A DNA stretch of 64,000 nt from Xenopus tropicalis (lineage: Eukaryota > Chordata > Amphibia > Anura > Pipidae): positions 68,369,392-68,433,391 of the forward strand of contig NC_030684.2 of NCBI RefSeq assembly GCF_000004195.4, given 5' to 3'. Below, piece after piece: positions 21,610-32,962 of the stretch. Every line of letters begins with the position of its first letter. The first letter of the stretch is position 1. Under the pieces are notes generated by a model. It searched no databases. It saw nothing but the letters and a program-made list of their open reading frames with translations, and had not been told where the DNA came from. Both the position numbers and the translations under genes were made by a program.

Positions 21610-23445
21610 TATCTCTCACATCATCTCAGGGAGATCCACATCATCTGTTCCCCTCTCACTAGCTCCCAGTCTTCTCTGGAATCAAATTCAGATTGTTAAC
21701 ACTCATTTTAAGGACCATAACAATGAAGCCCCTCCCTGTATCTCAGATCCTATTTGTTATAAATGTATGTAAAGCACTGCATAACTTGCTGGCGCTATAT
21801 AAATAAATGATGATGCTGATGAGGGGAACAATAGAAATTCCAGCAGTTATTTACATTTCTGCCATTTATGCTGCAAATAACTTGTACATTCCATTGTCAT
21901 TATGTTTATTGCCTAACTGACTGTTGTGCACTGTGTGTTTCCATTTTTTTATTTGACTTTCTTGTGTTGATTGGAGAGTGTATACATTTCTTCTTTCAAG
22001 CCCCATCATGATCCCCTCTAAAGTCTACATCCAGGACATAAATTCAAATATAAAAGACTAAGGTCTCTGACTGTTCACATGTATGATTTTATTCTAAATA
22101 GTTCACCCTGGAGACATATGTTACAATCAAAGGACATAATTTGCAGGAAAACCGGGACATGATTTAGTATTTCCAGTGCATGCAGGTAGATTGTTTTCTA
22201 GCATGATTTATAAATGAACTGTTTGACCAAACAATGCCCTACTATATGATTAAAGGAAAAGTAACACTAAAATTTGTTAAGTAAAAAAGCTATTCTACCC
22301 TTCACCAATAACTGCCCTATCCTGCAAACCACTTAGTATTTTAAATGCTTTAATAGAAAATACCTGCTAAAACTTGGCTTCCTGTCAATTGAACTACGGC
22401 GATAAGGCGAAGGAAGGAGCTGCATCCACTATGTGACGATCGATTGATCGAGCCTAGCCTTCTTTCTGTATAGGAAGGAGTCAGGCTAGGCTCGAGCAAC
22501 ACTGTACTTCCTAATACTTGTGCCCAGCATTGGTGTGGCCTTCCAGCTGACTGTTCTGAATCATGTGTAACTGTGCCTTTTAGCTGAACCCTGGAGTGGT
22601 GGTAGCTTTGGGGTTCCTACAGTGGGCTAAGGTGCTTGCTCCTAAATAACAGCCAATGTCATTTTGACGTTAAGCACCAGAAATGATGCTTGTGTCTGAT
22701 TCATCAAAACATGCACAATTGGTTGCATTTTGGAAACAATTGAGTCAGATGCAACTCCCTCTTTTGGTTGCAGTTACATTGGAATAACAGGGAAAATGCT
22801 GCATTCTGGGTTTAAAAAAATGGTGAGTTGCATTCAAAATTGAACTTTGCAAAATGCAGATCTGATGTTGTGCAATAAAAATACGTTAAAATGTGCGATA
22901 AATCCACCAATATAAAGGAGATGTACCTGTTATTGTTATTTTTTAGAACTGACATACTGTATAGCGATAAAACACATTTGTATTGTAGAGCAAGAGAACA
23001 TGAATATCAAGACAACTTTATCTAAATGTCAGAAAAAAAAGAAAAATATGCAACTTGATTTATGCAACGTAAAATTTTTATTTTGTTGCTATAAAACAAT
23101 AAAAATTAAAGATAAAAAAAAGTGCGATAAATCTCCTGAAAACAAAATGAATGTAAAATTTTCTAAGCACTTTTGCAGTTTACATATTTTTTTCAATTTC
23201 AAAGCTATTAAGCTGTTTATAAACTGCTAATAAAATTAATTTTGTAACAACCAACTGGACAGTTCCTGGCTGTAGGATTGAAGAGATAGTTCAGAAGAAA
23301 AACAGATGAAGGTCCTGATGTTGCCCTGCTGAGATGAGAAAGGGTATCTGAGGTTTCTGATCCCTTTTTATAAACAAAGCAACATCAGTTCTCTTTTTTT
23401 CTTCTGGTCATCTAATTCCTGCCAATTCTAGTAGAAAGTGAGGCA
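21610..23445. other. No gene seen; small repeat pieces
   Basis: 21765-21815 is a short 'GGCGCTATATAAATAAATG' repeat. 22253 starts with TTAAAGGAAAAGTAACAC, a T2-type left end without a clear partner. 22425-22497 has an imperfect inverted repeat around 'CGAGCCTAGCCT / AGGCTAGGCTCG'. Nothing coding was recognised. Confidence 0.5.
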
Positions 23446-23753
23446 TTAAAGGGGTGGTATACCTTTAAGTTAACTTTAGTATGTTATAGAATGTAATATT
23501 ATTTTTACATTTTATTCTTTATCTTTCTATTCAGCTCTTCTCCTATTCATATTCCAGTCTTTCATTGAAACCACTACCTTCTTAAAACAAGGCCCTAGAA
23601 ACCAGATAGCTGATGAAATTCCAAACTGGAGAGGTGGGAAACAAAGAGCTAAAACTGAAAAAAACACAAAAAATAAAAAATGAAAACCAACTGAAAATTT
23701 CCTTTGAATATCAATGTCTATGTTATGCTAATTTAAAGGTGAACAACCTTTAA
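23446..23753 (+). mobile_element. T2-type MITE
   Basis: TTAA-terminated inverted ends: TTAAAGGGGTGGTATACCTT at the left and AGGTGAACAACCTTTAA at the right. The internal 'ACTTTAGTATGTTATAGAATG' is shared with 11016-11423 and 61015-61810. Non-coding. Confidence 0.8.
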
Positions 23754-24079
23754 ACAGAAAGAAGATGTACAGCAGAAGGAGAAGGAGAGAGCAGAAAATA
23801 AAAATGGCATGTAGGGTGAGAGTGGGAGGAAGGTATGGAGATAATTGGGGTAACATTATGGGATGAGAGAAAAAAATGACAGAATAGAAAAGTTGAGCAC
23901 AAAAGAAGGTGCAAGATAAAGTGAGAAAAGATCTTTCCTAATTTTCAGTCCCAGACACCTTGCCTCTCAGTCCAGCCCTGTAAAACAGCCATGCCATAAA
24001 TTATCTATAGAGCACATTTATGTCCGAGCACAACGCAGAACATTTCTTATTTCAAAAATGCCCGTGTTGCATTAAATGA

Positions 24080-24302
24080 CCAGCAGAGGTCGCTAGCGTG
24101 TTGTATCACAATTAGATTAACAAGGCACAGCGTTTCACAACCGGACGTACGGATCTCATTCATGCCTCATTTGGTTGCTAGGCTACAGAAGGCGTCTCGG
24201 CCCAACGTAAACGTAACATAGAGGGTTTGCGGAAGAGCGGTCTCACACTAGTCAGCTGCTTATTGTTACGGAGCCGCGGTAGCTTCCACAAGGGAATTTA
24301 AG
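24080..24302 (+). promoter_or_regulatory. ccdc160: ccdc160 promoter and putative non-coding first exon
   Basis: A CpG-richer block ends in GGGAATTTAAG followed by GTAATG, a plausible splice donor with exon end at 24302. There is no ATG-initiated long frame. It is the nearest promoter-like block upstream of the ccdc160 coding exon, whose acceptor is at 28831, which would give an intron of about 4.5 kb. The start site itself is not visible. The link to ccdc160 is inferred from strand and proximity. Confidence 0.5.
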
Positions 24303-24436
24303 GTAATGTATTGTGCCAGGTAATGTGATAATCCGCCTATATAAACTTGCTTCCTTGTGTTACAACCTCTCATGCGTTTCATTTGGAGTTGGATAGATGC
24401 AAAGAGAGATCCCATGGGGAAGTCTTGTCCCTGAGG

Positions 24437-24450
24437 GGACGTCACGTGAC
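24437..24450. promoter_or_regulatory. Overlapping CRE-like and E-box palindrome
   Basis: GGACGTCACGTGAC combines ACGTCA (a CREB/ATF-type half) with the palindrome GTCACGTGAC (an E-box of the USF/MITF/TFEB 'CLEAR' type). It lies about 135 bp inside the putative first intron of ccdc160. Confidence 0.45.
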
Positions 24451-24805
24451 TGTAACTTAGTTTCGCTTTGGCCCCGGATCACGTAGCATAGCGTTAGTGA
24501 CTGCCTGATCTAAATGGAAGCAGTTGGGCAGGGCTGTTCTTACATTTGTGTTTTCATGTAGCGTCTCGTTTATTTTTCCTCAGCTGTCCTCGCTCTTTTA
24601 TTGTACTTTGTACTTCTAGTATAAGCCAATCAGTCAAAAAAACCTTTTAAATCTGTCTAATATATGAAGGGCAATATGTGGCCCATGGACCTCCAGTTCA
24701 GAAGCACTAGCATAGTGAGTTGTGTAAATACTTATTGTTCTAGTTTTGATGGATCAGTAAAAGAAAGGCAATTCTGTAGGAGACAGACTGTTTTGTGATG
24801 GTTTC

Positions 24806-25114
24806 CAGGCCCGGATTTGTGGAGAGGCCACAAAGGCCTGGGCCTAGGGCGGCAGAAGTTTAGGGGCGGCATGCCACCCAGCCGCAAGAAAATTTTTAAA
24901 TTTGGCTCCCATACGGAGCAGTCGGGACCTCTCCCCCCTGCTCCGTATGGGAGTTTAAAAATGCGCACTCGCGGGTGCGGGGGGGGGGGGTTGTCGCGCG
25001 TTCGCGCATACGCACAGGGGGGGGGGTGTCGCGCGTTCGTGCATGCACATGGGTGGAGGGGGGGGTGACCAGCAGGGGAGGCCTCGGGGCGCCCAGAAGA
25101 GAAATCCGGCCCTG
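24806..25114. mobile_element. hAT-type MITE with 8-bp target duplication
   Basis: Inverted ends CAGGCCCGGATTTG / GAAATCCGGCCCTG are flanked by the perfect 8-bp duplication ATGGTTTC (24798-24805 and 25115-25122), diagnostic of hAT-type insertion. The interior is GC-rich with G-runs at 24980-24990 and 25017-25027 and 'GTCGCGCGTTCG' repeated. The 83-146 codon frames across it are compositional and not genes. Confidence 0.85.
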
Positions 25115-25469
25115 ATGGTTTCAGACTTATTAGTTCTATGCCAACCAGGGGTGATTCTGGACCCCAGGCCACCCTAAGGCAGCCATCCCTTTTCTACCCC
25201 CAAACAAATAAATAGGGTTGAGGAGACTGCCTCATACAGACAAAAGCAAACAAAAGGATATAGGATAAACCCATGTAAATGGGATTTTTTTTTAAGAGTC
25301 TGGAATTCATTCCCAGAATTCCTTTTGTTTGCTTTTTTCTACCCCCACAAATTCAACACCAGAACAGGTCAAGTGGGGACTGCATTGCTAGTGCAGAGAG
25401 TGCAATCAGTGCCTTTTTTGGGCTGCTGCTCCCTTGAAATTTCCATTTTAAAAAATGGAAATTTGGTCC

Positions 25470-25816
25470 TTAAAGTGATACTGACACTAAAAAAATCTCT
25501 CTTTGAAATATGAACCTATATAAAAAGTTTCCTATAGGTCATATTGATCATTTTCTACTGATAGGGCTGCTTTTGTAAGTAATTGTTGCTTGAAGTTCCT
25601 AAACCTGACTGTCCCTTCTCAGCCTATCAGTTACAGCTTCTAATGCTAACAGCCTCCTGCTGCACAAATATGGCAGCCCCCACATAGAGGAACATTAACC
25701 ATTTCAGGTTGGGAAAATAATTCTAAGGCAAAATTATAAATAGCATTCAAAGATAATGTTATGATAGAAAGGTAAAAAAAAAAAAGGTTTGATTTCTGGT
25801 GTCAGTATCTCTTTAA
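25470..25816 (+). mobile_element. T2-type MITE
   Basis: TTAA-terminated inverted ends TTAAAGTGATACTGACAC / GTGTCAGTATCTCTTTAA. 347 bp, non-coding. Confidence 0.8.
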
Positions 25817-25892
25817 CGTTACCAGAGCCACCCCTGGTAACTGGCCCCTCTCTGCTGCCTGAGGCAGAAGCGGACTTGAGTTAAATTGTGCT

Positions 25893-26731
25893 TTAAAGGA
25901 AAGCTATACCTTTGTTAGAACAACCTTCAAAATGAATACTTAAAGGAGAAGGAAAGGCAAAGTCACTTGGGGGTGCCAAAATGTTAAGCACCCCCTAGTG
26001 ACTTTAATCGCCTACCTTATGCCCCTGTTAGGAGAAAACAGCACCAGCCCGGGGTAGCTGTAGCACTTCCTCCTTCCTGCTTAGTTTTCCGGCAAATTCC
26101 AGCGGCCGGCGCATTCGCATTAGAGTGAAAAGCCGACTTTTCTGTTAAAGTTCGGCTTTTCACTCTACTGCGCACGAAAGCGAAGCAGGAAGGAGGAAGC
26201 GCTGCAGCTACCCCGGGCTGGTGCTGTTTTCTCCTAACAGGGGCAACAGCCCGGGGTACAAGGTAGGCGATTAAAGTCACTAGGGGGTGCCTAACATTTT
26301 GGCACCCCCAAGTGACTTTGCCATTCCTTCTCCTTTAACTAAGAGATTATTTATAAGTTTAAGTGCCCTTTTACATCTTTTATTTTGAGCCATTATGTTG
26401 TAATGGCCAGTGTGTTCCCTCAGAGATCAACTGACAGGAAATAATGCAGCGATAACTTTACCAGGAGAAAGAAATGTGGGAATAAAAGACAAACCCTATT
26501 CATTGGCTGGTGTGGATTGTTTGTGTGCTAAATTAATTATACAATGCAGGAGGCGGCCCTTAGTAATTAAATTGCAATTTTCTATATAAAATTATCCTGT
26601 GGCACATACTAGAAACGTACATTTACATTTAAATGATTTATTTAGATGAAATAGTATTTTACTTATGGGCTGCTTTATGCAATATATTTTTATAGACATC
26701 TGCAATGTTTAGTGGTATAGTTTCCCTTTAA
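25893..26731 (+). mobile_element. T2-type MITE (host of a nested MITE)
   Basis: Ends TTAAAGGAAAGCTATACC / GGTATAGTTTCCCTTTAA. A second complete MITE sits inside at 25940-26338, so the original element was about 440 bp. Confidence 0.8.
25940..26338 (+). mobile_element. Nested T2-type MITE with strong palindrome
   Basis: Ends TTAAAGGAGAAGGAAAGG / TGGCACCCCCAAGTGACTTT..CCTTCTCCTTTAA. The arms remain near-perfectly inverted to the centre (about 26130), including 'CAGCCCGGGGTAGCTG' and 'GAAAAGCCGACTTT'. The high arm identity suggests a younger insertion than its host. Confidence 0.85.
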
Positions 26732-26852
26732 ATGTTATTGGCACTTTTTGTTTTTGCATGGTTGGATCTATTTCATAGTATCCTATTTATATTTCCTTTC
26801 AAGGAACAGAAGCCTATCATGCTTTATGTTGGGGATTTTAAATCTACTCTAA

Positions 26853-27390
26853 GGGGCTGATTTACTAATCCACAAATCCAAATCCGAATGGGAAAAATTC
26901 GGATTGGAAACAAACATTTTGCGACTTTTTTGTATTATTTTGCGATTTGTTCGTCGCCGTTACGACTTTTTTGTAGCCGTTACAACTTGCGCAAAAAGTT
27001 GCGACTTTTTCGTAGCCGCTACGATTTGCTCGTATATTGTCGCGACTTTTTTGTATTGAGCGCTCGTAAACGGCGGGCAAAACTTTCAGACTTAGCATGA
27101 TTTTGGAAGCCTCCCATAGGACTCAATGGCACTCTGCAGCTCCAACCTGGCCCAAGGAAAGTCACGATACTGAAGCTTGAATGAATCCGAAACTTTCGTA
27201 CTCAGCGCGACGGCTACGAAAAAGTTGCAACAATTCGCGCAAGTCGTAACGCTACGAAAAAGTCGCGACAATTTGCGAAAAAGTCGTAACGGCTACGAAA
27301 AAGTCGCGACAATTTACGAAAAGATCGCAAAATACCGATCATTACGAAAAAAAACACATTCGGACGTTCGTGGATTAGTAAATGTGCCCC
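26853..27390 (-). mobile_element. Palindromic Harbinger-like MITE, copy D
   Basis: Inverted ends GGGGCTGATTTACTAATCCA / TGGATTAGTAAATGTGCCCC with TAA on both sides (26850-26852 and 27391-27393). It carries the conserved core at about 27098-27205. The arms are arrays of 'CGACTTTTTCGTAGCCG' and its complement. It is the closest match to copy A, in reverse orientation. Confidence 0.8.
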
Positions 27391-27393
27391 TAA

Positions 27394-28070
27394 GGGGCTG
27401 TTTTATTAATGTTAGAATTTTAATTTTTGCTGCAATTTTTCCCAAAAAAAAAAAAAAACTCAAATGTAAAACTTTGCTATCTAAAAGATAGTGAGTCCAC
27501 ATAGAAGTCAATGGGAGCTGTCCTAGCAACTAGTTTTTTTTCAATTCAAGTTTTTGAATTTTTACAATTTTGTGTATATACACTGAAAATAGCAGAGAGT
27601 GTATTTATTGCATCTGAGTTTTTTCATGGTTTAATTCAATCAAATTTTTTTTTAAAAGTAAGCACACATTTATGTTTGGTTTTGGGGGAAGTTTTATCAA
27701 AATGTGAAATTAGAGTTTCCCACAGAAAAAGTTACTTTTTATTAATCAGCAACTTTGAAACAAATAGGACTATTTATTGAAATTTGAGAATTTTTCAAAT
27801 GTTTTTAAATTCAAATAAACTCTAAAGTGTGAGATTAGAGTCATCACAGAAAAACTCCCCCACTTTTTATTCATTCCTGTGCATTTTTAGAGGCATATTT
27901 TTCAGTAAGTGAAAGTGTTCACCATTTGATAAATCCGCTTATAAAAATCCCATTGGAATGAACAGAAAGTGGGTGAGATTTTCTGTGTTGAGCTCTAATC
28001 TCACACATTAGAGTTTATTGGTATTTGAAAAACTCCACAAATTTAAATTTCAATAAATAGGCCTCCTCAT
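27394..28070. repeat. Degenerate MITE-like repeat adjoining copy D
   Basis: It starts GGGGCTGTTTTATTAATG directly after copy D and ends near 'TTCAATAAATAGGCCTCC'. It contains the 'CCATTGGAATGAACAG' and 'TGATAAATCCGCTT' units also seen at 11940-12105 and 28370-28515. The frames in it are not gene-like. Confidence 0.5.
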
Positions 28071-28369
28071 ATCAGAGTTGCTGCCATGCAATACAAAGCT
28101 GGCTCACATTTACTAGACTGCTGCTTGAATTGCCAGCACTCTGAAATGAAAGCGATTTGAAAGCTTAATTAAGACAATGTAAACAGAAACAATGCACTAA
28201 ACTCTATACATATATGAAATTTAACCAAAAAATACTTTATCCAGGCCTCAGGCTTTCCAAGCAACACTGTAGTAATTGTTTATAGGTTATTTGATCCTGC
28301 TTTGACTTATGGTACAGTGCTGATTCTAAAATCCCTTCCATTAGGCACAACAGGCTTGCTACATATTCC

Positions 28370-28515
28370 TATGGGATTTTTTGAAGTGTATTTATCAACA
28401 TGTGAAAATTCACCATTTCAAAAATTTGCATTTAAAAATCCCATAGGAATAAACAGGAAGTGGGTAAACTTTTCTGTAGTGAGCACTAATTCAAATTTGG
28501 TATATCTGCCCCTAG
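28370..28515. repeat. Fragment of the same dispersed MITE-like family
   Basis: It shares 'ATAGGAATAAACAGGAAGTG' and 'CATTTCAAAAATTTGC' type units with 27850-28065. Non-coding. Confidence 0.45.
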
Positions 28516-28888
28516 ATTTCTGTTGCTGCTAAAAGTAAATATAACTAGCAATGACAGTAACTCTGAAAAAAATACTGTGAATTTTAAAATAATGTAAGTA
28601 CCGGTAATTACTTTTCAATTCTCTTGCAAAACTGATTATTTAACACAGAATTAACATATATGGGACTAGCATGAATTGTAACAAAATATTTGGAGTGCAT
28701 ATTTTACCGTCAGGGGCAGCAGTATTCTCTATAGGAATACATAGTTGGGTTGTCTTCTGCCTTCTAGATGTCATAAATCAGGAGTGATATGTGTACCAAA
28801 TTTCTTTGTGTTTATGTCTCATGTTTTACAGTCATAAAGCTTTACCTACCATATGTCCTGCTCTAAATTCACAGAAATAATTTCAATA

Positions 28889-29827
28889 ATGGAAAACAAT
28901 AAACATTGGATTGAAAAGTTATTTCCTCCGCATTTTACTGTGCAAGATTTCTTTAGCCAGAGTTTTGAACCAGAGCAACTAATATCAGAAAAAATATCTA
29001 AAGAAAAAGTGAAAAATGTTGAAAAAATGTACCACAATGCGGCTGAAAGATGTTTGGAAGCTGGCAAATGGAAAAGAAAAGAGGAGTTGTCTAATATATT
29101 TAGCTATGACCCTAATATACCAGATGATCAAAAAGAAAAGGAACCACCAGTAGGAAACCTGCATGATAATGTGACTTGTCCTATTGCTGCTCATGTGGAC
29201 GATCAGTGTATTTGGAGAGAAAATGAATTAAAAGTGTTAAGACACGAGATGCAACAGAGGTACAGCGAAGGTGCCAAATTTAAGAATCAGCTGGATGCTT
29301 GTAAACTTGAGCTATCTGAGTTGAAAGCTAAGCACAAGAACACTGAGCAAGAGCTTGGCAAAGCGAAAGAAGCACTTACATTATCAAAAACACATATCAG
29401 AAATAAAGGCATCCTTGTAAAACAGCTGCAAAAGGATAAACTGCAAAAAGACTCAGAAATTCAGTCTTTGAAAAAAGATCTTCATGAAAAATCTGTGATG
29501 ATAAACAGTCTTAATAAGAATTTGTGTATAGCTGGAGAAGAAATTCAGGAGTTAAAGCTAAAGAGTAAAGATTTAGAGCAAGAGTTAATAACTGTAAAGC
29601 AACAACAAGGAGTTAAAGAAGGCACATTAATTGAAAATCTAAAACGGAATTACATTTTAGAGAAAAACAAGTTGCTTAGAGAAATTGAGAATCTTAAAGA
29701 AGAAGAACGAAAGAGAGAAAAAACACATTCCCTGAACCTTGCAGCCTTGGACTTACTTAGGAAACATTTCTCTTCACAATCAATAAATACCAGTACTGAA
29801 GTTATTCAGTTGAAAATTGTACATTAG
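28889..29827 (+). CDS. ccdc160: Coiled-coil domain-containing protein 160
   Basis: A single coding exon encodes about 312 residues. A good acceptor (TCATGTTTTACAG, exon from 28832) precedes it. I prefer the ATG at 28889 over 28853: it has A at -3 and G at +4, and the N-terminus MENNKHWIEKLFPPHF aligns with the 'KHW' start I recall for mammalian CCDC160 (about 325 aa). Residues about 110-290 are heptad-rich, Glu/Lys/Leu-dense coiled coil, ending in 'LAALDLLRKHF', the conserved C-terminal signature. No signal peptide or membrane segment is seen. The molecular function is not established. Position immediately 5' of phf6 on the same strand matches mammalian order and supports the name. Confidence 0.9.
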   Translation: MENNKHWIEKLFPPHFTVQDFFSQSFEPEQLISEKISKEKVKNVEKMYHNAAERCLEAGKWKRKEELSNIFSYDPNIPDDQKEKEPPVGNLHDNVTCPIAAHVDDQCIWRENELKVLRHEMQQRYSEGAKFKNQLDACKLELSELKAKHKNTEQELGKAKEALTLSKTHIRNKGILVKQLQKDKLQKDSEIQSLKKDLHEKSVMINSLNKNLCIAGEEIQELKLKSKDLEQELITVKQQQGVKEGTLIENLKRNYILEKNKLLREIENLKEEERKREKTHSLNLAALDLLRKHFSSQSINTSTEVIQLKIVH

Positions 29828-31094
29828 ACATTGCTGTGCAATCAAAAAATATACATTGAATGCATAGATAAAATTCAAGATGATTTTTGAAGAATAACAT
29901 CTGTAAATCTATTGCTGAAAGTTTTCCAGTGTTAGACTGTAGAATGTTAGACTAGGGATGCACCAAATCCCAGATTTGGTTTGGAATTCAGTCAAATATG
30001 TGCCTGGCTAAACTGAATTGAAACCCTTACATTGACTGTAGACTGGGGACATTGAAAAATGCGAGTATTTTGCATTTGCTGATTTCTTTTTTTAACTAAT
30101 TTGCATACGCAGATAAGGGTTCAGATTCGGTTCAGTGACCTCTTTTTGAAAGCAGCAGAAGAGGAAGGCAACTAATCCAGAAATAAACAAGGCCCAGTTG
30201 CAAAGCAGACATTCCATAACATACCAAGAGTTAACTTAAAGGTGAACAACCCCTTTACTAATGAATTAATAAATGTTTAAAAACCTTTGAATCTACAATA
30301 ATCTGACTCCTGACATGTTATGGGTCATAATACTGTATTTTTGCTTGTTTTTTTTTCGAAGGTTTGGGGAAATGTTCAGTTTTTGCATTCCTACCACAAA
30401 GGAGGTAAATGCATTTTATGCATTGTGTCAGTATTAGAAAAAATTCTCATTGTTAAATGATCTTTACAAAGTTAGGCACACTGGCATAGAAGGCATTTTG
30501 TCTGCTAGTGGTCAGGGTAGCTAAAACACCTCATTACATGGACCTCTGTCAGCACCTTTCCTTGTGCAGCAGCCACAACACATTTTATATAATCAGAAGC
30601 TGTGACAGGCAGACATGGCTGTTTTAACCTCCACTGGGTTTTCCTGACAGCTGCAGCAACAGTGATACTTACTACTGGCATCTGGTGCATAACTGCATGA
30701 AAATGCTACTGTCCACATTACGTGGGAACTCCACACAGCAATTCACTTTGAGAGCAATGCAAAGGTATTTTCAGATACCTTGATGCCAGTGGGGAGCAAT
30801 ATTGCATGTGTGTAAATGACAGGCAGTATCGGCAGCTTTTCCTGTTTCCACACTGTATTTAGGTCTGGTGCTGCCCTAGACATCGAACCTAAATATGCCC
30901 CTACGTTGTGTGCGTGACATCACTTGCACCGTAAACATTATGTCACACGCAATGACGTCACAGAAGTGACATCATTTCCACAGAGCCTGCAACCCCCCCA
31001 CGCCCCAGCTCCTTCCCAGATTTCCTATGGGAATCTGCAGTGGAGGCTGGGGGCAATTTTTGTTTTGTTTTTTTTAGTAAAAAAAGAAATTATA
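29828..31094. other. ccdc160 3' flank; no further gene
   Basis: Probable 3'UTR followed by repeats. 30120-30256 ends AGTTAACTTAAAGGTGAACA..CCCCTTTA, a right half of the T2 subfamily seen at 11016. A candidate AATAAA lies at 30268-30273. 30905-30985 has paired 'GTGACATCAC' and 'GTGACATCAT' motifs, probably another repeat. Confidence 0.45.
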
Positions 31095-31538
31095 GGGGCC
31101 AGATTTATCAAAGTACGATTTTCGATTTATCAAATATGATTTTTTTGTATTGTGCTTTTTAAAGTATGAAAAATACGAAAAAATCATATCTTATCGTATA
31201 ATGGCCGAAAAGTACGGTTTTTTTTCATATCTGAACGATCGTAAAATGCAGGAAAACCTTTCTGACTTTGAACCTTCTGTGCATGATTTTGGAAGCCTCC
31301 CATAGGACTCAATGGCACTCTGCAGCTCCAACTTGGCCCAAGGAAAGTCATGATACTGAAGCTTGAATAAATCCAATACTTTCGTACTTGGTGTGACAAT
31401 ACGATTTTATTGCGCTTTTTGTCGCAAAGTACGAAAAAGTCACGCAAATGTACGAAAAAGTTGCAGAAAATACAAAAAAGTTGTAAAAATACGAATTTTT
31501 TCGTATTCGGACCAGTCATACTTTGATGAATGTGTCCC
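31095..31538 (-). mobile_element. Palindromic Harbinger-like MITE, copy E
   Basis: It runs from GGGGCCAGATTTATCAAAGT to ACTTTGATGAATGTGTCCC, with TA at both edges. The conserved core is complete at 31281-31385. The arms are shorter and more AT-rich ('CGAAAAAATCATATC') than in copies A and D. Confidence 0.75.
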
Positions 31539-32962
31539 TAGGTCTTATTTATTTTATTATAAAACTAAACTTTGTATGAAATATATAAAACAAAATTTGA
31601 CATAGATCTATGCATTGCAATGCTACTAGACATTAATAAGGGTAGTAGGGAAGGGGAATTGGATAGGGGAGAGGTATGTGTGGTAAGGGTAGGGGAGTCC
31701 ACTGAGCGGAAGCTTTATTTTCAGACAAAGACACAAAGAGGAAAGGATGGGGGAGGGAGAGGGTTATTAGTCATTTTCTTTCTTAAGTCTTGGACTGAAT
31801 AATCGCTAAGTAAGCTATGAATCAACCTGTGGCAGTCCTGAATAGTCATACTCTGCTTCCTCCAAATAATGTCCATTTAACAGTACATAACTGCCCCTTT
31901 AGAATGAGTGCCCTAAAACAGTCCATAAAGTAACTCATGGTATATTATTATTATTTATATAGCTCCATTAATTTACGCAGCACTTTACAGAATAGAGGGG
32001 TTCAAATGACAGAACAGCTAACATGTACATATAAACAATTCATAAAAATGGTTTGCAGTTACATTTGGATGAGGATCGGAAATACTAGGGGGAGGGCTCT
32101 GCTCGCAAGAGCTTACATTCTAAAAGGATAAGAAAGTTCTTGGAAGCACAGTTTCTGAGTTCATGTTCTAGGGCATCAGCAGGGCCTGTGCAAATGGGCA
32201 ATCTTAAAATAGCTGTGAAGATGTTTCCTCGCTGATGATGGGCTGTGGGCAGTGCCATTACCTGAAAAGGTTTTGGGCATGCATGAAAAGGGATGCATTG
32301 AATCCATGATTTTTTCTAAATTCAAACACTTTTTGCAATTGTCAAATCTACCTAATTCCCTAGTATTCTGCTATGCCAAATTTAACCCCTTAAAACTGCT
32401 GATCTCTGGGCAGCTCTGGACAACTTGCTCACATCTGATAGTCATACAGGCGGGGCTGACAATTAATTTCACTTTCCATTCAGCACTCGCCTTTCCCCTC
32501 CTTTTTTTCCATCTAATTGTGTAGCCAGTACATGTGGGTCCCCCATTCTGGCATATAAACAAGATTTTGGCATAATGCAAAGCTTGTCTTAATAACGCTG
32601 TCCACAAAGTGGTGTCTGCTTGCTTGCTGTGAATTGTGTAATTCCAAGGATGAAGAAAACAAGATTTATATTATTTATATAGTGTAAGTAAATTTAGTTT
32701 AATTTGCTTGACAAACACAATAAAAAAGAATTTGAAATTATTTCTTAGGGTGACACATCCACCCTAAGAAGGCACGTAGTATGAGGGTAGATAATTTTAG
32801 CTTTGCCTTTAAACAGAAAGAGATAAACCGTTGTTCCCTGTCAGATCCACCAAGCTGCTGATTGGCTTGCATCATGCAGTGCAAAATGATAAGTCACAGG
32901 CTTTCTAGGGTAGCCTAGAAAAGCAGGAAGTGGAACAGCTGGTTTTCAGTAAAAGGCAGCTT
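31539..32962. other. No gene seen
   Basis: Intergenic. A repeat fragment lies at 31946-32131. A short 'TAGGGTGACACATCCACCCTA' inverted repeat lies at 32747-32767. No coding support was found for the short frames. Confidence 0.45.
31946..32131 (+). repeat. Dispersed repeat fragment ('TATTATTTATATAGC' family)
   Basis: It begins TTATTATTATTTATATAGCT, continues GCAGCACTTTACAGAATA, and ends with 'AAGAGCTTACATTCTAA'. Partial copies of the same pattern are at 10060-10115 (minus) and 40915-40970. Class unknown. Confidence 0.5.

Noticed and set aside
24732..25172. 146-codon Pro/Arg-rich minus-strand frame
   Set aside because: It spans the hAT MITE, and its composition comes from the G/C runs.
25140..25840. 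Possible larger element with CAGGGGTGATTCTGG / CCAGAGCCACCCCTG ends around the 25470 MITE
   Set aside because: The ends look inverted, but no target duplication could be found, so I did not list it as an element.
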